Assembly (NCBI RefSeq): GCF_001856665.1
Contig: NZ_CP017782.1
Span: 62,001 to 126,000 of the forward strand
DNA from: Rhodobacter xanthinilyticus
GTDB lineage: Bacteria; Pseudomonadota; Alphaproteobacteria; Rhodobacterales; Rhodobacteraceae
DNA: 64,000 nucleotides
Reading direction: 5' to 3'
Part shown: positions 17,130 through 26,139 of the stretch, one piece after another
Layout of the letters: every line of letters starts with the position of its first letter
How positions within the stretch are numbered: position 1 is the first letter of the stretch
The notes under the pieces: generated by a model
What the model was told of the DNA's origin: nothing
Seen by the model: the letters and a program-made list of their open reading frames with translations, nothing else
The model's database searches: none
Made by a program: the position numbers and the translations under genes

Positions 17130-17153
17130 GTGCAAAATACGGTTCTTTTGCAC
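17130..17153. promoter_or_regulatory. Inverted repeat, candidate operator
   Basis: GTGCAAAA (17130-17137) and TTTTGCAC (17146-17153) form a perfect 8-bp inverted repeat with an 8-bp spacer, starting three bases upstream of the DUF1612-like ATG (17127). The position would block its ribosome site or promoter if bound. The region on to 17353 also carries the repeated GCAAACGG/ACAAACGG half-sites (17300-17345) just before the recombinase, which may be a res-type site. Confidence 0.5.
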
Positions 17154-17353
17154 ATTACCCAAGTGATTTTGTGGCGGTTGCCTTTGCTCTTTATATAGTA
17201 TGCGCGCGCGACTGCCGGTGGAACCTCTCAGATCGCGCTCAGCGTATGGAAACCAAGGGTTTTTGGACGAGCGCGACGAGAGAGCACCTACTTGCACTCG
17301 TTTACAAACGGTCGTTTATTGGCGATATATTAAATTGCAAACGGCCCAGTTTC

Positions 17354-18235
17354 ATGCCCCTGATTGGCTATGCGCGCGTCTCCACCGAGGATCAGACCCC
17401 CCTGCCCCAGTCTGAGGCACTGCAGTCTGCGGGATGCGCCGAGATCTTTGAAGAGCACGCCTCGGGCGGCAATCGCGCGCGGCCCGTGCTTGCACGTGTG
17501 CTGGAGCGGATTGGCAAGGGCGACACGCTGGTCGTCGTGCGGATCGACCGGCTTGCGCGGTCTTTGTCGCACCTACTTGAGGTGATCGAAAGACTGGAGG
17601 GCAAGGGGGCGTTCTTCCGCTCGCTCCAGGACCCGATCGATACTTCCTCTCCTCAGGGCAAGTTCACGTTGCAGGTTCTGGGCGCTGCGGCTGAGTTCGA
17701 ACGCGCTCTGATCCGCGAGCGTACCAAAGCCGGACTTGCCTCGGCACGCTCAAAGGGCCGCGTCGGCGGCAACCCAGGTCTTCGCGCCAAGGACCCTGAA
17801 GCGCTGCGCAAGGTGCGGCTGGCGCGACAGGACGGCTACATGGAGCGCTTGAACGAAACTGCGCAGGATTGGGTGCCCCATGTGCGCCGTTTGCGCCCCG
17901 ATATGGCTTGGGAGGACGTCCTGCGGATCATCAATGGCCCCCTGCCCCCAGATCGCCATTGGACACAAAGCCGACTGCTCCGTGCCGTGAAGGCATACGT
18001 GGCGGACGGATTCCTGCCTGCTGAAGTGCTTGGACGCGCTGGACGTCGCGAAACCGACGATCGCCTGCCTGCGATTGTCGCCGCAATCAAAGGTGCTGAC
18101 CCCGAGATCACCTTGCAGACAATCTGCGACCGACTGGAATCCATGCGTGAGCGCACCCCTCGCGGTCGCACCAGCTGGCAGCCTTCCTCAGTCAGAATGC
18201 TGCTGGAGCGTGCTGAAAAGCTGGGGCTCCTCTGA
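17354..18235 (+). CDS. Serine recombinase / resolvase family protein
   Basis: A 293-aa protein. The start at 17354 gives the classic opening MPLIGYARVSTEDQ with the catalytic Ser of RVS. Further resolvase motifs are VVRIDRLARSLSHLLEVIE and ERALIRERTKAGLASARSKG. The first 185 residues fit Tn3-type resolvases. The extra 110-residue C-terminal part with DPEITLQTICDRLE and SSVRMLLERAEKLGLL is probably a DNA-binding extension. Such proteins resolve plasmid multimers or cointegrates. It lies next to repABC, which fits a multimer-resolution role. Confidence 0.88.
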   Translation: MPLIGYARVSTEDQTPLPQSEALQSAGCAEIFEEHASGGNRARPVLARVLERIGKGDTLVVVRIDRLARSLSHLLEVIERLEGKGAFFRSLQDPIDTSSPQGKFTLQVLGAAAEFERALIRERTKAGLASARSKGRVGGNPGLRAKDPEALRKVRLARQDGYMERLNETAQDWVPHVRRLRPDMAWEDVLRIINGPLPPDRHWTQSRLLRAVKAYVADGFLPAEVLGRAGRRETDDRLPAIVAAIKGADPEITLQTICDRLESMRERTPRGRTSWQPSSVRMLLERAEKLGLL

Positions 18236-18369
18236 GGATCACACTTGTGTTGGCCTAACCGATTGCCACTAAATCTAGAAAGTGCTTGCACGAATCTGGT
18301 TGGTCGGGCAATAGTCTCGAAAAATAACGCGCGGTCACATAAAAAACGCGCCCACGGATCGGGGCAGAC

Positions 18370-19563
18370 ATGAGCGAAGTAGAGCAGGATCTAGACATCG
18401 CCATCGGGCACTACGCGGAACTTCTCGCGTCGAACCTGCATGCTCAGCGCGCCGCACACTTCCCTCCGGATGCAAAGAAGGTGATGCGCACTTTGACCAG
18501 CGGCGAAGCTGCTGAACTCCTTGGCGTCGATCATACCTATCTTCGTAAGCTTCATCGAGAAGGAAAGATCGTTGACGTCGAGACGACAGCTGGAAGTCAT
18601 CGCCGCTATACGCTCGATGATATCTGGGAAATCCGTCAAACGCTTGAAGGAAATGCAAAGAAGTCTGGAACTTACGTGCCTGGACGTCGCGACGGTGACG
18701 AGCTTCAAGTCGTTTCAGTGGTGAACTTCAAGGGCGGGTCCGGCAAAACGACGACATCTGCTCACCTCGCTCAACGCTTGGCGCTTAAGGGGTACAGGGT
18801 TCTTGCGATCGATCTCGACCCTCAAGCATCCCTTTCAGCTCTTCATGGAATCCAGCCGGAACTCGACCTTATGGAGGGCGGAACCCTCTATGATGCAGTT
18901 CGCTATGACGATCCGGTTCCGATCGGCGAAGTGATCCGCAAGACCTACATCCGCGGCCTTGATCTCATCCCGGGCAACCTTGAACTCATGGAGTTCGAGC
19001 ACGAGACGCCTGCTGCTATCCAGCGAGGAGGAGCGAAGGCGTTCTTTGCGAGAGTTCATGATGCTCTCGATAGTGTTGAAGCAAACTACGACGTTGTTGT
19101 GATCGACTGCCCGCCGCAGCTTGGTTTCTTGACGATGTCAGCGCTTTCCGCGTCCTCGGGTGTACTCGTGACGGTTCACCCGCAGATGCTTGACCTCATG
19201 TCGATGTCCCAATTCCTGCGAATGACTGCGGATCTCCTGGGAGTGATCAGGGATGCAGGCGCAAATCTGCGCTTCGATTGGCTGCGCTTTTTGCCAACGC
19301 GATACAAAGTCGGCGACGCGCCACAAACCGAAGTCATCGCTTTCATTCGCGGGCTGTTCGGGAGGTCGGTCCTGACCAATCACATGGTTGAATCGACCGC
19401 AATTTCTGATGCCGGCTTGACCAAGCAAACGCTCTACGAAGCCGACAAGAAGGACTTCACGCGTCAGACGTTTGATCGTGCGATCGAATCCATGAACGCA
19501 GTGAACGATGAGATCGCTGAAATCATCCAGAACACATGGGGGCGGAATGGCAAGAAAGCCTAA
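18370..19563 (+). CDS. repA: Plasmid partition ATPase RepA (ParA family)
   Basis: A 397-aa protein with an N-terminal helix-turn-helix (TSGEAAELLGVDHTYLRKLH) and the deviant Walker A motif KGGSGKTTTSAH near residue 120, followed by LAIDLDPQASLS and VVIDCPPQLGF. RepA of repABC plasmids partners RepB for segregation and represses the operon. The upstream gap 18236-18369 has TTGCAC (18286-18291) with a weak -10 about 17 bp later, a possible operon promoter. It overlaps repB by 17 bp. Confidence 0.93.
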   Translation: MSEVEQDLDIAIGHYAELLASNLHAQRAAHFPPDAKKVMRTLTSGEAAELLGVDHTYLRKLHREGKIVDVETTAGSHRRYTLDDIWEIRQTLEGNAKKSGTYVPGRRDGDELQVVSVVNFKGGSGKTTTSAHLAQRLALKGYRVLAIDLDPQASLSALHGIQPELDLMEGGTLYDAVRYDDPVPIGEVIRKTYIRGLDLIPGNLELMEFEHETPAAIQRGGAKAFFARVHDALDSVEANYDVVVIDCPPQLGFLTMSALSASSGVLVTVHPQMLDLMSMSQFLRMTADLLGVIRDAGANLRFDWLRFLPTRYKVGDAPQTEVIAFIRGLFGRSVLTNHMVESTAISDAGLTKQTLYEADKKDFTRQTFDRAIESMNAVNDEIAEIIQNTWGRNGKKA

Positions 19564-20476
19564 ACTTGGCCTGCCGCTGCAGACCCTTCGCAACGCTCCT
19601 GACGCTCTTGAAGGGCGCCGACTGCGTGGCGGTGTATTTGAGATCGATCCGGCGCAGATTATTACCGAAGGACGATTGGATGACAGGCTTCAGATTGAAG
19701 TTGAGGGTCTGAAGAATTCAATCTCCAAGAACGGTCAGCGTGTGCCTGTCTTGGTCCGCCCACTGGAAGGCGATCGCTACAACCTGATCTATGGCCGCAG
19801 ACGCCTGGAAGCATGTCGCGAACTCGGTATCAAAGTTCGAGCCATCGTCACGGAAGTTGATGGTGATCAAGCGCTTCGAGATCAGCTTCTCGAGAACCAA
19901 GAGCGTCGTGATCTGAGCTTTATTGAACGTGCGCTTGTTGCGACGGCGCTTCTGGATGGTGACCATTTGGAAGGGGCTGAGCGCACCAATCGAGGTGTCG
20001 CCGAAGTCCTAAACCTCCACGAAGCTGGGGTTTCACAACTCTTGAGTGTCGTTCGGACGGTCGGCGAGGAACTCATCCAGGCAATTGGTGCGGCTCCCGG
20101 GATTGGTCGCCCGAGATGGGAAGAGCTCAAAAAGGCTTTGGGTGCCTACGACGGTGATCGAGACCAACTGCAAGCCGTAGCTCATGCAGCCAAGTCCGAA
20201 AGTTCCGGCTCGGTCGATGAGGTTTCTGAGCGTGCGTTTCTCGCAGTTCTGGCAGCTGCGAAGAGCCCAGAGAAGAAAGCAAACCCGTCTAGAAAGGGCG
20301 TGCCTGCTTTGGCGATCCCCGGTGTCGGAGCTGCGACGATCAAGACCGGCCGCCAAGGCAAGCAGCTTAAACTCGATCTGACTACGGATGAACCTGATTT
20401 TATCAGCTGGTTGGAGGGCAATGCCCCAAAGCTGATTACCGAGCTTCATGAGCGCTGGAAGCGTTCAGGAGACTGA
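19547..20476 (+). CDS. repB: Plasmid partition protein RepB (ParB family)
   Basis: A 309-aa protein starting MARKPKLGLPLQ at 19547, inside the repA end. The ParB motif is NLIYGRRRLEACRELG, with LRDQLLENQERRDLSFIERA after it and an HTH (RGVAEVLNLHEAGVSQLLSV) near the middle. RepB binds centromere-like palindromes; two candidates lie just after repC. The gap to repC (20477-20677) holds the antisense RNA gene typical of this plasmid class. Confidence 0.93.
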   Translation: MARKPKLGLPLQTLRNAPDALEGRRLRGGVFEIDPAQIITEGRLDDRLQIEVEGLKNSISKNGQRVPVLVRPLEGDRYNLIYGRRRLEACRELGIKVRAIVTEVDGDQALRDQLLENQERRDLSFIERALVATALLDGDHLEGAERTNRGVAEVLNLHEAGVSQLLSVVRTVGEELIQAIGAAPGIGRPRWEELKKALGAYDGDRDQLQAVAHAAKSESSGSVDEVSERAFLAVLAAAKSPEKKANPSRKGVPALAIPGVGAATIKTGRQGKQLKLDLTTDEPDFISWLEGNAPKLITELHERWKRSGD

Positions 20477-20509
20477 GGAAGAGCAACCAACAAGAAGGAG
20501 GCACGATAC

Positions 20510-20554
20510 AGGCAAAAAGAAAAAGGCCCCGAGAAGCTAGCTTCACGAGACCTT
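20510..20554 (-). terminator. Rho-independent terminator of the ctRNA
   Basis: The minus-strand arms AAAGGTCTCGTGAAGC and GCTTCTCGGGGCCTTT pair with a few G-U pairs around a short loop, followed by a run of T (complement of 20514-20524). Confidence 0.8.
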
Positions 20555-20604
20555 TGTAAGGTTTCGCACCGGGATCAGCCCGCTACAAAATCTCAGTTTT
20601 CGCA
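20514..20604 (-). ncRNA. Counter-transcribed antisense RNA controlling repC (ctRNA)
   Basis: A minus-strand transcript of about 90 nt lies in the repB-repC gap, as in other repABC plasmids, where it is the main incompatibility determinant. It has its own promoter at 20611-20639 and a strong terminator hairpin at 20521-20554. The RNA would pair with the repC leader and lower RepC synthesis. Ends are inferred from promoter and terminator spacing. Confidence 0.8.
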
Positions 20605-20610
20605 CTTCTG

Positions 20611-20639
20611 AATGTAGCGTTCTGGCCCCTACCCCGCAA
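20611..20639 (-). promoter_or_regulatory. Sigma-70 promoter of the ctRNA
   Basis: On the minus strand: TTGCGG (20639-20634), a 17-bp spacer and TACATT (20616-20611). Spacing and position, 80-90 nt before the terminator, fit a ctRNA promoter. Confidence 0.75.
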
Positions 20640-20677
20640 GCGCAAAGCGATTCGCGGGCCGTAGAAATTTTGCCTTC

Positions 20678-21901
20678 GTGAACGTTTTCATGGAGTACAC
20701 ACCGATTTCGCCGTTTATGCGGCCGATCTCGCACGCCCATCTGCGCGTGATCGAGCGACCCGAGGCATCTGTTCCGGGCAGACCCGTCAACAAGTGGGAA
20801 CTCCTGCGCGAGCTCTCCAAGGCGCAAGCGGCCTTTGGCGTGTCAGAACGTGATTTGACTGTTTTGCAGGGGCTCCTCAGCTTCTTTCCAGACGATGCAC
20901 TTGGCGGGAACGCCGAGATGGTAGTCTTCCCCTCGAACAAGGCGATCTGTGAGCGCCTGAATGGTATGCCCTGCTCCACTATGCGTCGTCACCTCGCGCG
21001 TCTTGTCGAGGCTGGTTTGCTCCAGCGGCGTGATAGCCCCAATGGAAAGCGCTACGTCCGCAAGCACGGCGAAGAGCGCGTCGCCTTTGGCTTCGATCTT
21101 TCCCCGCTCTACTGCCAGTCCGAGGAGATAGCACGGGCCGCAGAGGCCGTACGTGAGGCTGAGGAGCGCGTCAGGCGTTTGAGAGAGGTTGTAAGCCTCA
21201 TGCGGCGTGATCTCGCGGCCCTCGCGGAGTTCGGAGACGAGATGCAGCCAGGCCTAGGCATCTGGGACCAGCTTCGTGACAAGGCTATCCTCACAGCGCG
21301 CGCGCTTCGCCGTAAGCTTTCAATTGAGGACCTCGCGGCATATCGAGCAGATCTTGAAGCTCTCCTCGATCAGGCACGCAACATCATTGATGGCTCTGAA
21401 ACAGAAGAAATGAACACCAATGATGCTCGATCTGAGCGTCACCATCATAATTCAAATAAAGAATCTATAGATCTTGAACCTGCTTTAGAAAAAAGCGGGG
21501 CGGCGGCCGGCGTGCCAGATGTGGACAGGGATGAGCCCGTGGCTGACGTCGATGAACAGGACACAAGACACCTGCCAAAGATCCCGCTGCACCTGGTGAT
21601 CGCGGCATGTCCCTCGCTCAAGACCTTCTATCAAGGCGAGATCCGGCATTGGCACCAGCTTTTTGATGCGGCATGCCATGTGCGACCAGCCATGGGGATC
21701 AGTGCATCTGCATGGGAAGAAGCTCAGCGGTTCATGGGTCCGGAGCAAGCGTCGATCGTCGTTTCTGCCATGCTGGAACGCTTTGAGGACATCAGATCGC
21801 CTGGTGGATACTTGCGAGCTCTGACTGCCAAAGCTGTGGCCGGTGAGTTTTCCTGTGGGCCGATGGTCATGGCATTGATTGGACGACGATCTGCAGCTTA
21901 A
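20678..21901 (+). CDS. repC: Plasmid replication initiator RepC
   Basis: A 407-aa protein from a GTG at 20678; an ATG at 20690 giving MEYTPISPF is equally likely and closer to the family start. Conserved RepC features are VNKWELLRELSKAQAAFGVS, RDLTVLQGLLSFFPDD and the C-terminal FEDIRSPGGYLRALTAKA. RepC initiates replication at an origin normally inside its own gene. The coiled region (about 145-200) and the acidic, polar linker (about 240-290) separate two DNA-binding domains. The stop codon lies inside a perfect palindrome (21897-21912). Confidence 0.93.
   Translation: MNVFMEYTPISPFMRPISHAHLRVIERPEASVPGRPVNKWELLRELSKAQAAFGVSERDLTVLQGLLSFFPDDALGGNAEMVVFPSNKAICERLNGMPCSTMRRHLARLVEAGLLQRRDSPNGKRYVRKHGEERVAFGFDLSPLYCQSEEIARAAEAVREAEERVRRLREVVSLMRRDLAALAEFGDEMQPGLGIWDQLRDKAILTARALRRKLSIEDLAAYRADLEALLDQARNIIDGSETEEMNTNDARSERHHHNSNKESIDLEPALEKSGAAAGVPDVDRDEPVADVDEQDTRHLPKIPLHLVIAACPSLKTFYQGEIRHWHQLFDAACHVRPAMGISASAWEEAQRFMGPEQASIVVSAMLERFEDIRSPGGYLRALTAKAVAGEFSCGPMVMALIGRRSAA
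21408..21495. other. AT-rich stretch inside repC, candidate oriV
   Basis: This 88-bp stretch (ATAATTCAAATAAAGAATC and neighbours) is much richer in A+T than the rest of repC and encodes a low-complexity polar linker. In studied repABC plasmids oriV lies in an AT-rich segment within repC, so this is the best candidate. No iterons are visible. Confidence 0.5.
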
Positions 21902-21912
21902 CAGCTGTTAAG
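21897..21912. repeat. 16-bp palindrome, partition (parS-like) site 1
   Basis: The perfect palindrome CTTAACAGCTGTTAAG overlaps the repC stop codon. An identical copy lies 58 bp downstream. Position and symmetry fit RepB-binding centromere sites of repABC plasmids. Confidence 0.72.
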
Positions 21913-21954
21913 GTTGAGAGACTGCGTACTGTTCCGCCACCTCGGGACTGACGA

Positions 21955-21970
21955 CTTAACAGCTGTTAAG
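21955..21970. repeat. 16-bp palindrome, partition (parS-like) site 2
   Basis: A second identical CTTAACAGCTGTTAAG, 58 bp (about 5.5 helical turns) from the first. No third copy was noticed elsewhere in the window. Confidence 0.72.
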
Positions 21971-22081
21971 GTCCCGTCTCGGGAGCGTCAGAACAGGAGA
22001 GAGAAAGGTTTGTTGGTTTGAGGGGTGACGGGAAGTGAGATCGGAAGAGTGGCTTCCGGCGCCCGTCGTGGAGAAGATCTG

Positions 22082-23629
22082 ATGGCGAAATCTGCCCAGA
22101 AAGTCACCCTGTCCCCGTCCCGGGACATTCCCTTCGACAAGCTCGTGCTAAGCCAGTCCAACGTCCGGCGCATCAAGGCCGGCATCTCGGTCGAGGAACT
22201 GGCCGAAGACATCGCCCGCCGCGGGTTGCTGCAGAGCCTGAGCGTTCGGCCCGTTCTGGCGGATGACGGGTCCGAGACCGGCAAGTTCGAAATCCCCGCT
22301 GGCGGCCGGCGCTTCCAAGCACTCTCGCTCCTGGTGGAGCAGAAGCGTCTGGCCAAGACGACGCCCATCCCCTGCATCGTACGGGATGCCACTTCCGCGA
22401 TCCTCGCCGAAGACGACTCGCTCGCTGAGAACATGCAGCGTGCAGCCCTGCATCCGCTCGACCAGTTCCGCGCCTTTGTTGCTTTGCGGGAGAAGGGTCA
22501 AGGCGATGAAGAGATCGCAGCCGCCTTCTTCGTCACGCCGCAGGTGGTGAAACAGCGCCTGAAACTCGCCGCCGTGGCCCCTGCCCTGCTTGAGCTCTAT
22601 GCCGAGGACGAGATGACGCTGGAGCAGCTGATGGCCTTCACGGTCAATCCGGATCATGAGCGCCAGGTTCAGGTCTGGGAGGCGATCCGGTCATCCTGGA
22701 ACAAGGAGCCCTATCAGATCCGGCGGATGCTGACGGAAACCTCTGTGCGCGCCTCTGACCGTCGGGCCGTCTTTGTCGGCGTCGAGGCGTACGAGACGGC
22801 GGGTGGCACCTTGTTGCATGACCTCTTCCAAGGCGATGACGGCGGCTGGCTGGAAGACCCTGCCCTGCTCGATCGTCTGGTCAGCGAGAAGCTTCAGGCC
22901 GAAGCCGAAGCCATCGCGACCGAAGGTTGGAAATGGATCGAGGTCTCGCTCGACCTGCCCTATGGCTACAGCCACGGTTTGCGGCGGCTGAGCGGAGACC
23001 CGGCGCCGATGACGGATGACGAAGGCGCGGCCCATGCCAAGCTGCTTGCCGAATACCGAGCGCTCGAAGAGGAATACGAGGGCCAGGATGAATTCCCCGA
23101 AGAGATCGACGCGCGTCTTGGCGCGTTGGAAGTCGCGATGGAGAAGCTCGAGGCTCGGCCGCTGATCTTCGACGGTGAGGAGATCGCGCGGGCAGGGGCT
23201 TTCGTGACGCTTGATCGCTATGGCGAGCTTGCCGTCTATCGGGGCTTTGTGCGGCCCGAGGATGAGCCTCAGGAAGACGCCGACGTCCACAGCGGTGAAC
23301 AGGCTGTAGGCGGGCAGGGCGCTGAGCTTTCAACGGGGAGCAGCACGGATGGTGCTGGCCATGGCACGGTGATCACCTCTGCTGGTCAGGCGCTTGGCGC
23401 GAACGTGCCCGAAGACGAGGACGACGGCGCGTTGAAGCCGTTGCCCGAGCGGCTGGTCATGGAGCTGACGGCGCACCGCACCCTGGCCTTGCGCGAAGCA
23501 GTCGGGCGTTCACCTGAGGTCGCGCTGACGCTGCTGCTCCTGAAGCTCGTGGGTGACACCTTCCGGACATCCAATTTCGCCGGCAGCTGCCTCGAGGCTT
23601 CGGTGCTGGAAACGGCGGTGCAAAATTAG
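22082..23629 (+). pseudogene. ParB/RepB-like nuclease-domain protein, C-terminus cut by IS21
   Basis: The frame starts at 22082 (GGAGA ten bases upstream) and encodes about 508 residues of plasmid sequence. The ParB-like N-terminal domain has NVRRIKAGISVEELAEDIARRGLLQ, PAGGRRFQALSLL and LAEDDSLAENMQRAALHPLDQ, then an HTH-like segment (FFVTPQVVKQRLKLAAV). Related plasmid proteins are longer. The reading frame passes into the left end of IS21 at 23607 and stops after seven foreign codons (ETAVQN). It is distinct from RepB and lies just past the partition palindromes. Function after truncation is unknown. Confidence 0.8.
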
Positions 23630-23725
23630 GCCACGGTAGCGGCGGGATCGTCTCGCTGCGGGCGGAGTAAAATCCTGCCACTTTTCCCTTCTTGCGGCAG
23701 CAGGGAGGGTGGGGAGATTTATACC

Positions 23726-25213
23726 GTGGAACTTTACAAGAAGGTTCGCTTGGCGTGTGCCGAGGGCATGAGCGCGCGGGCGGCGGCGAAGCATTTCAAC
23801 ATTTCGCGCGGGACGGTTGAGAAGATGTTGGCCTTCTCGGTGCCGCCTGGCTACCGGCGGGACAAGCCGATCAGGCGGCCGAAGCTGGACGGGTTCACCG
23901 AGTTCATTGACGCCTGGCTTGAAGCCGACAAGGCGGTGCATCGCAAGCAGCGTCATACGGCCAAGCGGATATGGGAACGGCTTCAGGCCGAGCATGGCTT
24001 CACCGGCGGCTATACGATCGTCAAGGATTACGTGCGTGAGCGTGAGCGGCGGACACGGGAGATGTTCGTGCCACTGGCCCATCCGCCGGGCCATGCTCAG
24101 GCCGATTTTGGCGAAGCGGTCGTCGTCATCGCCGGTGTCGAGCAGAAGGCGCATTTCTTTGTCATCGACCTGCCGCACAGCGATGCCTATTTCGTCCGGG
24201 CCTATCCGGCGGCGACGGCGGAGGCCTGGATAGACGGGCATGTCCGCGCCTTTGCCTTCTTCGGCGGGGTGCCGCAGTCGGTGCTCTACGATAACGACCG
24301 CTGCCTGGTCTCGAAGATCCAGCCAGATGGCACGCGCATCCGCGCCACGCTGTTCAGCGGCTTGCAGTCGCATTACCTGTTTCGGGATCGCTATGGTCGG
24401 CCCGGGAAGGGGAACGACAAGGGCGCTGTCGAGGGGATGGTCGGCTACGCCCGCCGCAACCACATGGTGCCGATCCCCCACTTTGCCAGTTGGGACGCCT
24501 TCAACGCCGACCTTGAAGGGCAGTGCTGCGCACGCCTCACGCGCATTCTTCGGGGTCACAAGGAGACGATCGGCGAGAGGCTGCAGCGCGATCTGGCGGC
24601 GATGCGCCCATTGCCTACTGCCCCGTTCGACGCCTGCGACCAAGCGAGCGGCAGGGTCAGCTCGCAGTCGCTCGTGCGCTATGACACCAACGATTACTCG
24701 GTCCCGGTCGCCTATGGCCATCAGGATGTCTGGATCCGCGGCTATGTCGATGAGGTCGTGATCGGCTGTCGCGGGGAGGTGATCGCCCGACACCCGCGCT
24801 GTTACGATCGCGAGGACATGATCTTCGACCCGGTTCACTACCTCCCGCTGATCGAGCGCAAGATCAATGCCTTGGACCAGGCTGCGCCTCTGGCGGAATG
24901 GGACCTGCCCGAAGAGTTCCAGACTTTGCGCCGCCTGATGGAGGCGCGCATGCTCAAGATGGGGCGCCGCGAGTATGTGCAGGTGCTGCGGCTGCTTGAG
25001 ACCTTTGGCATGGATGACCTGCATGCCGCCGTGAAGAAGGCCCTGAAGCTGGGCGCGGTCGGCTTTGACGCCGTGAAGCACCTCGTGCTTTGCCAGGTCG
25101 AGAAGCGCCCCCCAAGGCTTGATCTCGATGTCTACCCCTACCTGCCGCGGGCGAACGTCGAGACGACGCGTGCGGCCAGCTACATGGCCTTGATGTCGGA
25201 GGCGGCGGAATGA
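23726..25213 (+). CDS. istA: IS21 transposase IstA
   Basis: A 495-aa DDE transposase with an N-terminal HTH (GMSARAAAKHFNISRGTVEKML). The integrase core has the first Asp in HAQADFGEAVVV, the second in SVLYDNDRCLV and the Glu in GNDKGAVEGMVGYARRN. It ends with the beta-barrel domain (VRYDTNDYSVPVAYG). It overlaps istB by ATGA. Confidence 0.93.
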   Translation: MELYKKVRLACAEGMSARAAAKHFNISRGTVEKMLAFSVPPGYRRDKPIRRPKLDGFTEFIDAWLEADKAVHRKQRHTAKRIWERLQAEHGFTGGYTIVKDYVRERERRTREMFVPLAHPPGHAQADFGEAVVVIAGVEQKAHFFVIDLPHSDAYFVRAYPAATAEAWIDGHVRAFAFFGGVPQSVLYDNDRCLVSKIQPDGTRIRATLFSGLQSHYLFRDRYGRPGKGNDKGAVEGMVGYARRNHMVPIPHFASWDAFNADLEGQCCARLTRILRGHKETIGERLQRDLAAMRPLPTAPFDACDQASGRVSSQSLVRYDTNDYSVPVAYGHQDVWIRGYVDEVVIGCRGEVIARHPRCYDREDMIFDPVHYLPLIERKINALDQAAPLAEWDLPEEFQTLRRLMEARMLKMGRREYVQVLRLLETFGMDDLHAAVKKALKLGAVGFDAVKHLVLCQVEKRPPRLDLDVYPYLPRANVETTRAASYMALMSEAAE

Positions 25214-25974
25214 GCGAGGCTCCGAAGATCCTGCTTGCCCACCATCTGAAGACGCTGAAGCTGCCCACCTTCCTGCGGGAACACGAGAAGGTTGCGCGCC
25301 AATGCGCCGCCGAAGGGTTGGACCATGTCCAATTCCTGTCGCGCCTCGTTGAACTGGAACTCATTGACCGCGAGCGGCGGATGGTCGAGCGCCGCATCAA
25401 GGCTGCGAAGTTCCCGGCCACCAAAAGCCTCGACAGCTTCGACTTCAAGGCGATCCCGAAGCTGAACAAGATGCAGGTGCTGGAACTGGCGCGCTGCGAA
25501 TGGATCGAACGGCGTGAGAACGTGATCGCCCTTGGCCCCAGCGGAACCGGCAAGACCCACATTGCCTTGGGCCTCGGGTTGGCGGCCTGCCAGAAGGGCA
25601 TGTCTGTCAGCTTCACCACCGCCGCCGCGCTGGTCAACGAGCTGATGGAGGCGCGAGACGAACGTCGGCTGCTGCGCGTCCAGAAGCAGATGGCTGCCGT
25701 CAAGCTGCTGATCATCGACGAGCTCGGGTTCGTGCCCCTGTCAAAGACCGGCGCCGAGCTGCTTTTTGAGATGATCTCCCAGCGCTACGAGCGCGGTGCC
25801 ACGCTGATCACCAGCAATCTGCCCTTCGATGAATGGACCGAGACCTTCGGCACCGAGCGGCTGACCGGCGCGCTCCTCGACCGGTTGACCCACCACGTCA
25901 ACATCCTCGAGATGAACGGCGAAAGCTATCGCCTCGCGCAAAGTCGCGCGCGCAAGACCGGCGACAACACCTGA
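25210..25974 (+). CDS. istB: IS21 helper ATPase IstB
   Basis: A 254-aa AAA+ ATPase of the DnaC-like IstB family. Walker A is GPSGTGKTHIALGLG (about residue 113), Walker B is LLIIDELGFVP, and sensor 1 is LITSNLPFDEW. IstB assembles on DNA with IstA and selects the target. It ends 165 bp before the right end. Confidence 0.93.
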   Translation: MSEAPKILLAHHLKTLKLPTFLREHEKVARQCAAEGLDHVQFLSRLVELELIDRERRMVERRIKAAKFPATKSLDSFDFKAIPKLNKMQVLELARCEWIERRENVIALGPSGTGKTHIALGLGLAACQKGMSVSFTTAAALVNELMEARDERRLLRVQKQMAAVKLLIIDELGFVPLSKTGAELLFEMISQRYERGATLITSNLPFDEWTETFGTERLTGALLDRLTHHVNILEMNGESYRLAQSRARKTGDNT

Positions 25975-26139
25975 TCCAAAGTATCAGACTTGGACCTGAC
26001 GGTCCAAGGCGGCCAGTCACCCGCAAGCTATATGGAGAGCGCGGCTGACTGGCCGCCGCCCATCAGCCGCGTCTCGCGCAAACCCAAAGTGGCCCAATTT
26101 TGCGCCGCCCCGTGGCCCAATTTTACTCCGCCGTTGACA

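Larger units (their letters stand above)
23607..26139 (+). mobile_element. IS21-family insertion sequence
   Basis: The 2533-bp element is bounded by TGGAAACGGCGGTGCAAAAT on the left and its partner TGTCAACGGCGGAGTAAAAT (complement of 26120-26139) on the right. Each end has a second internal copy (GGCGGAGTAAAATCCTGCCAC on the left, GCGCAAAATTGGGCCAC on the right), as usual for IS21. It carries istA and istB overlapping by four bases. The flanks GGTGC and TCATC do not match, so no target duplication is present. Confidence 0.85.
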
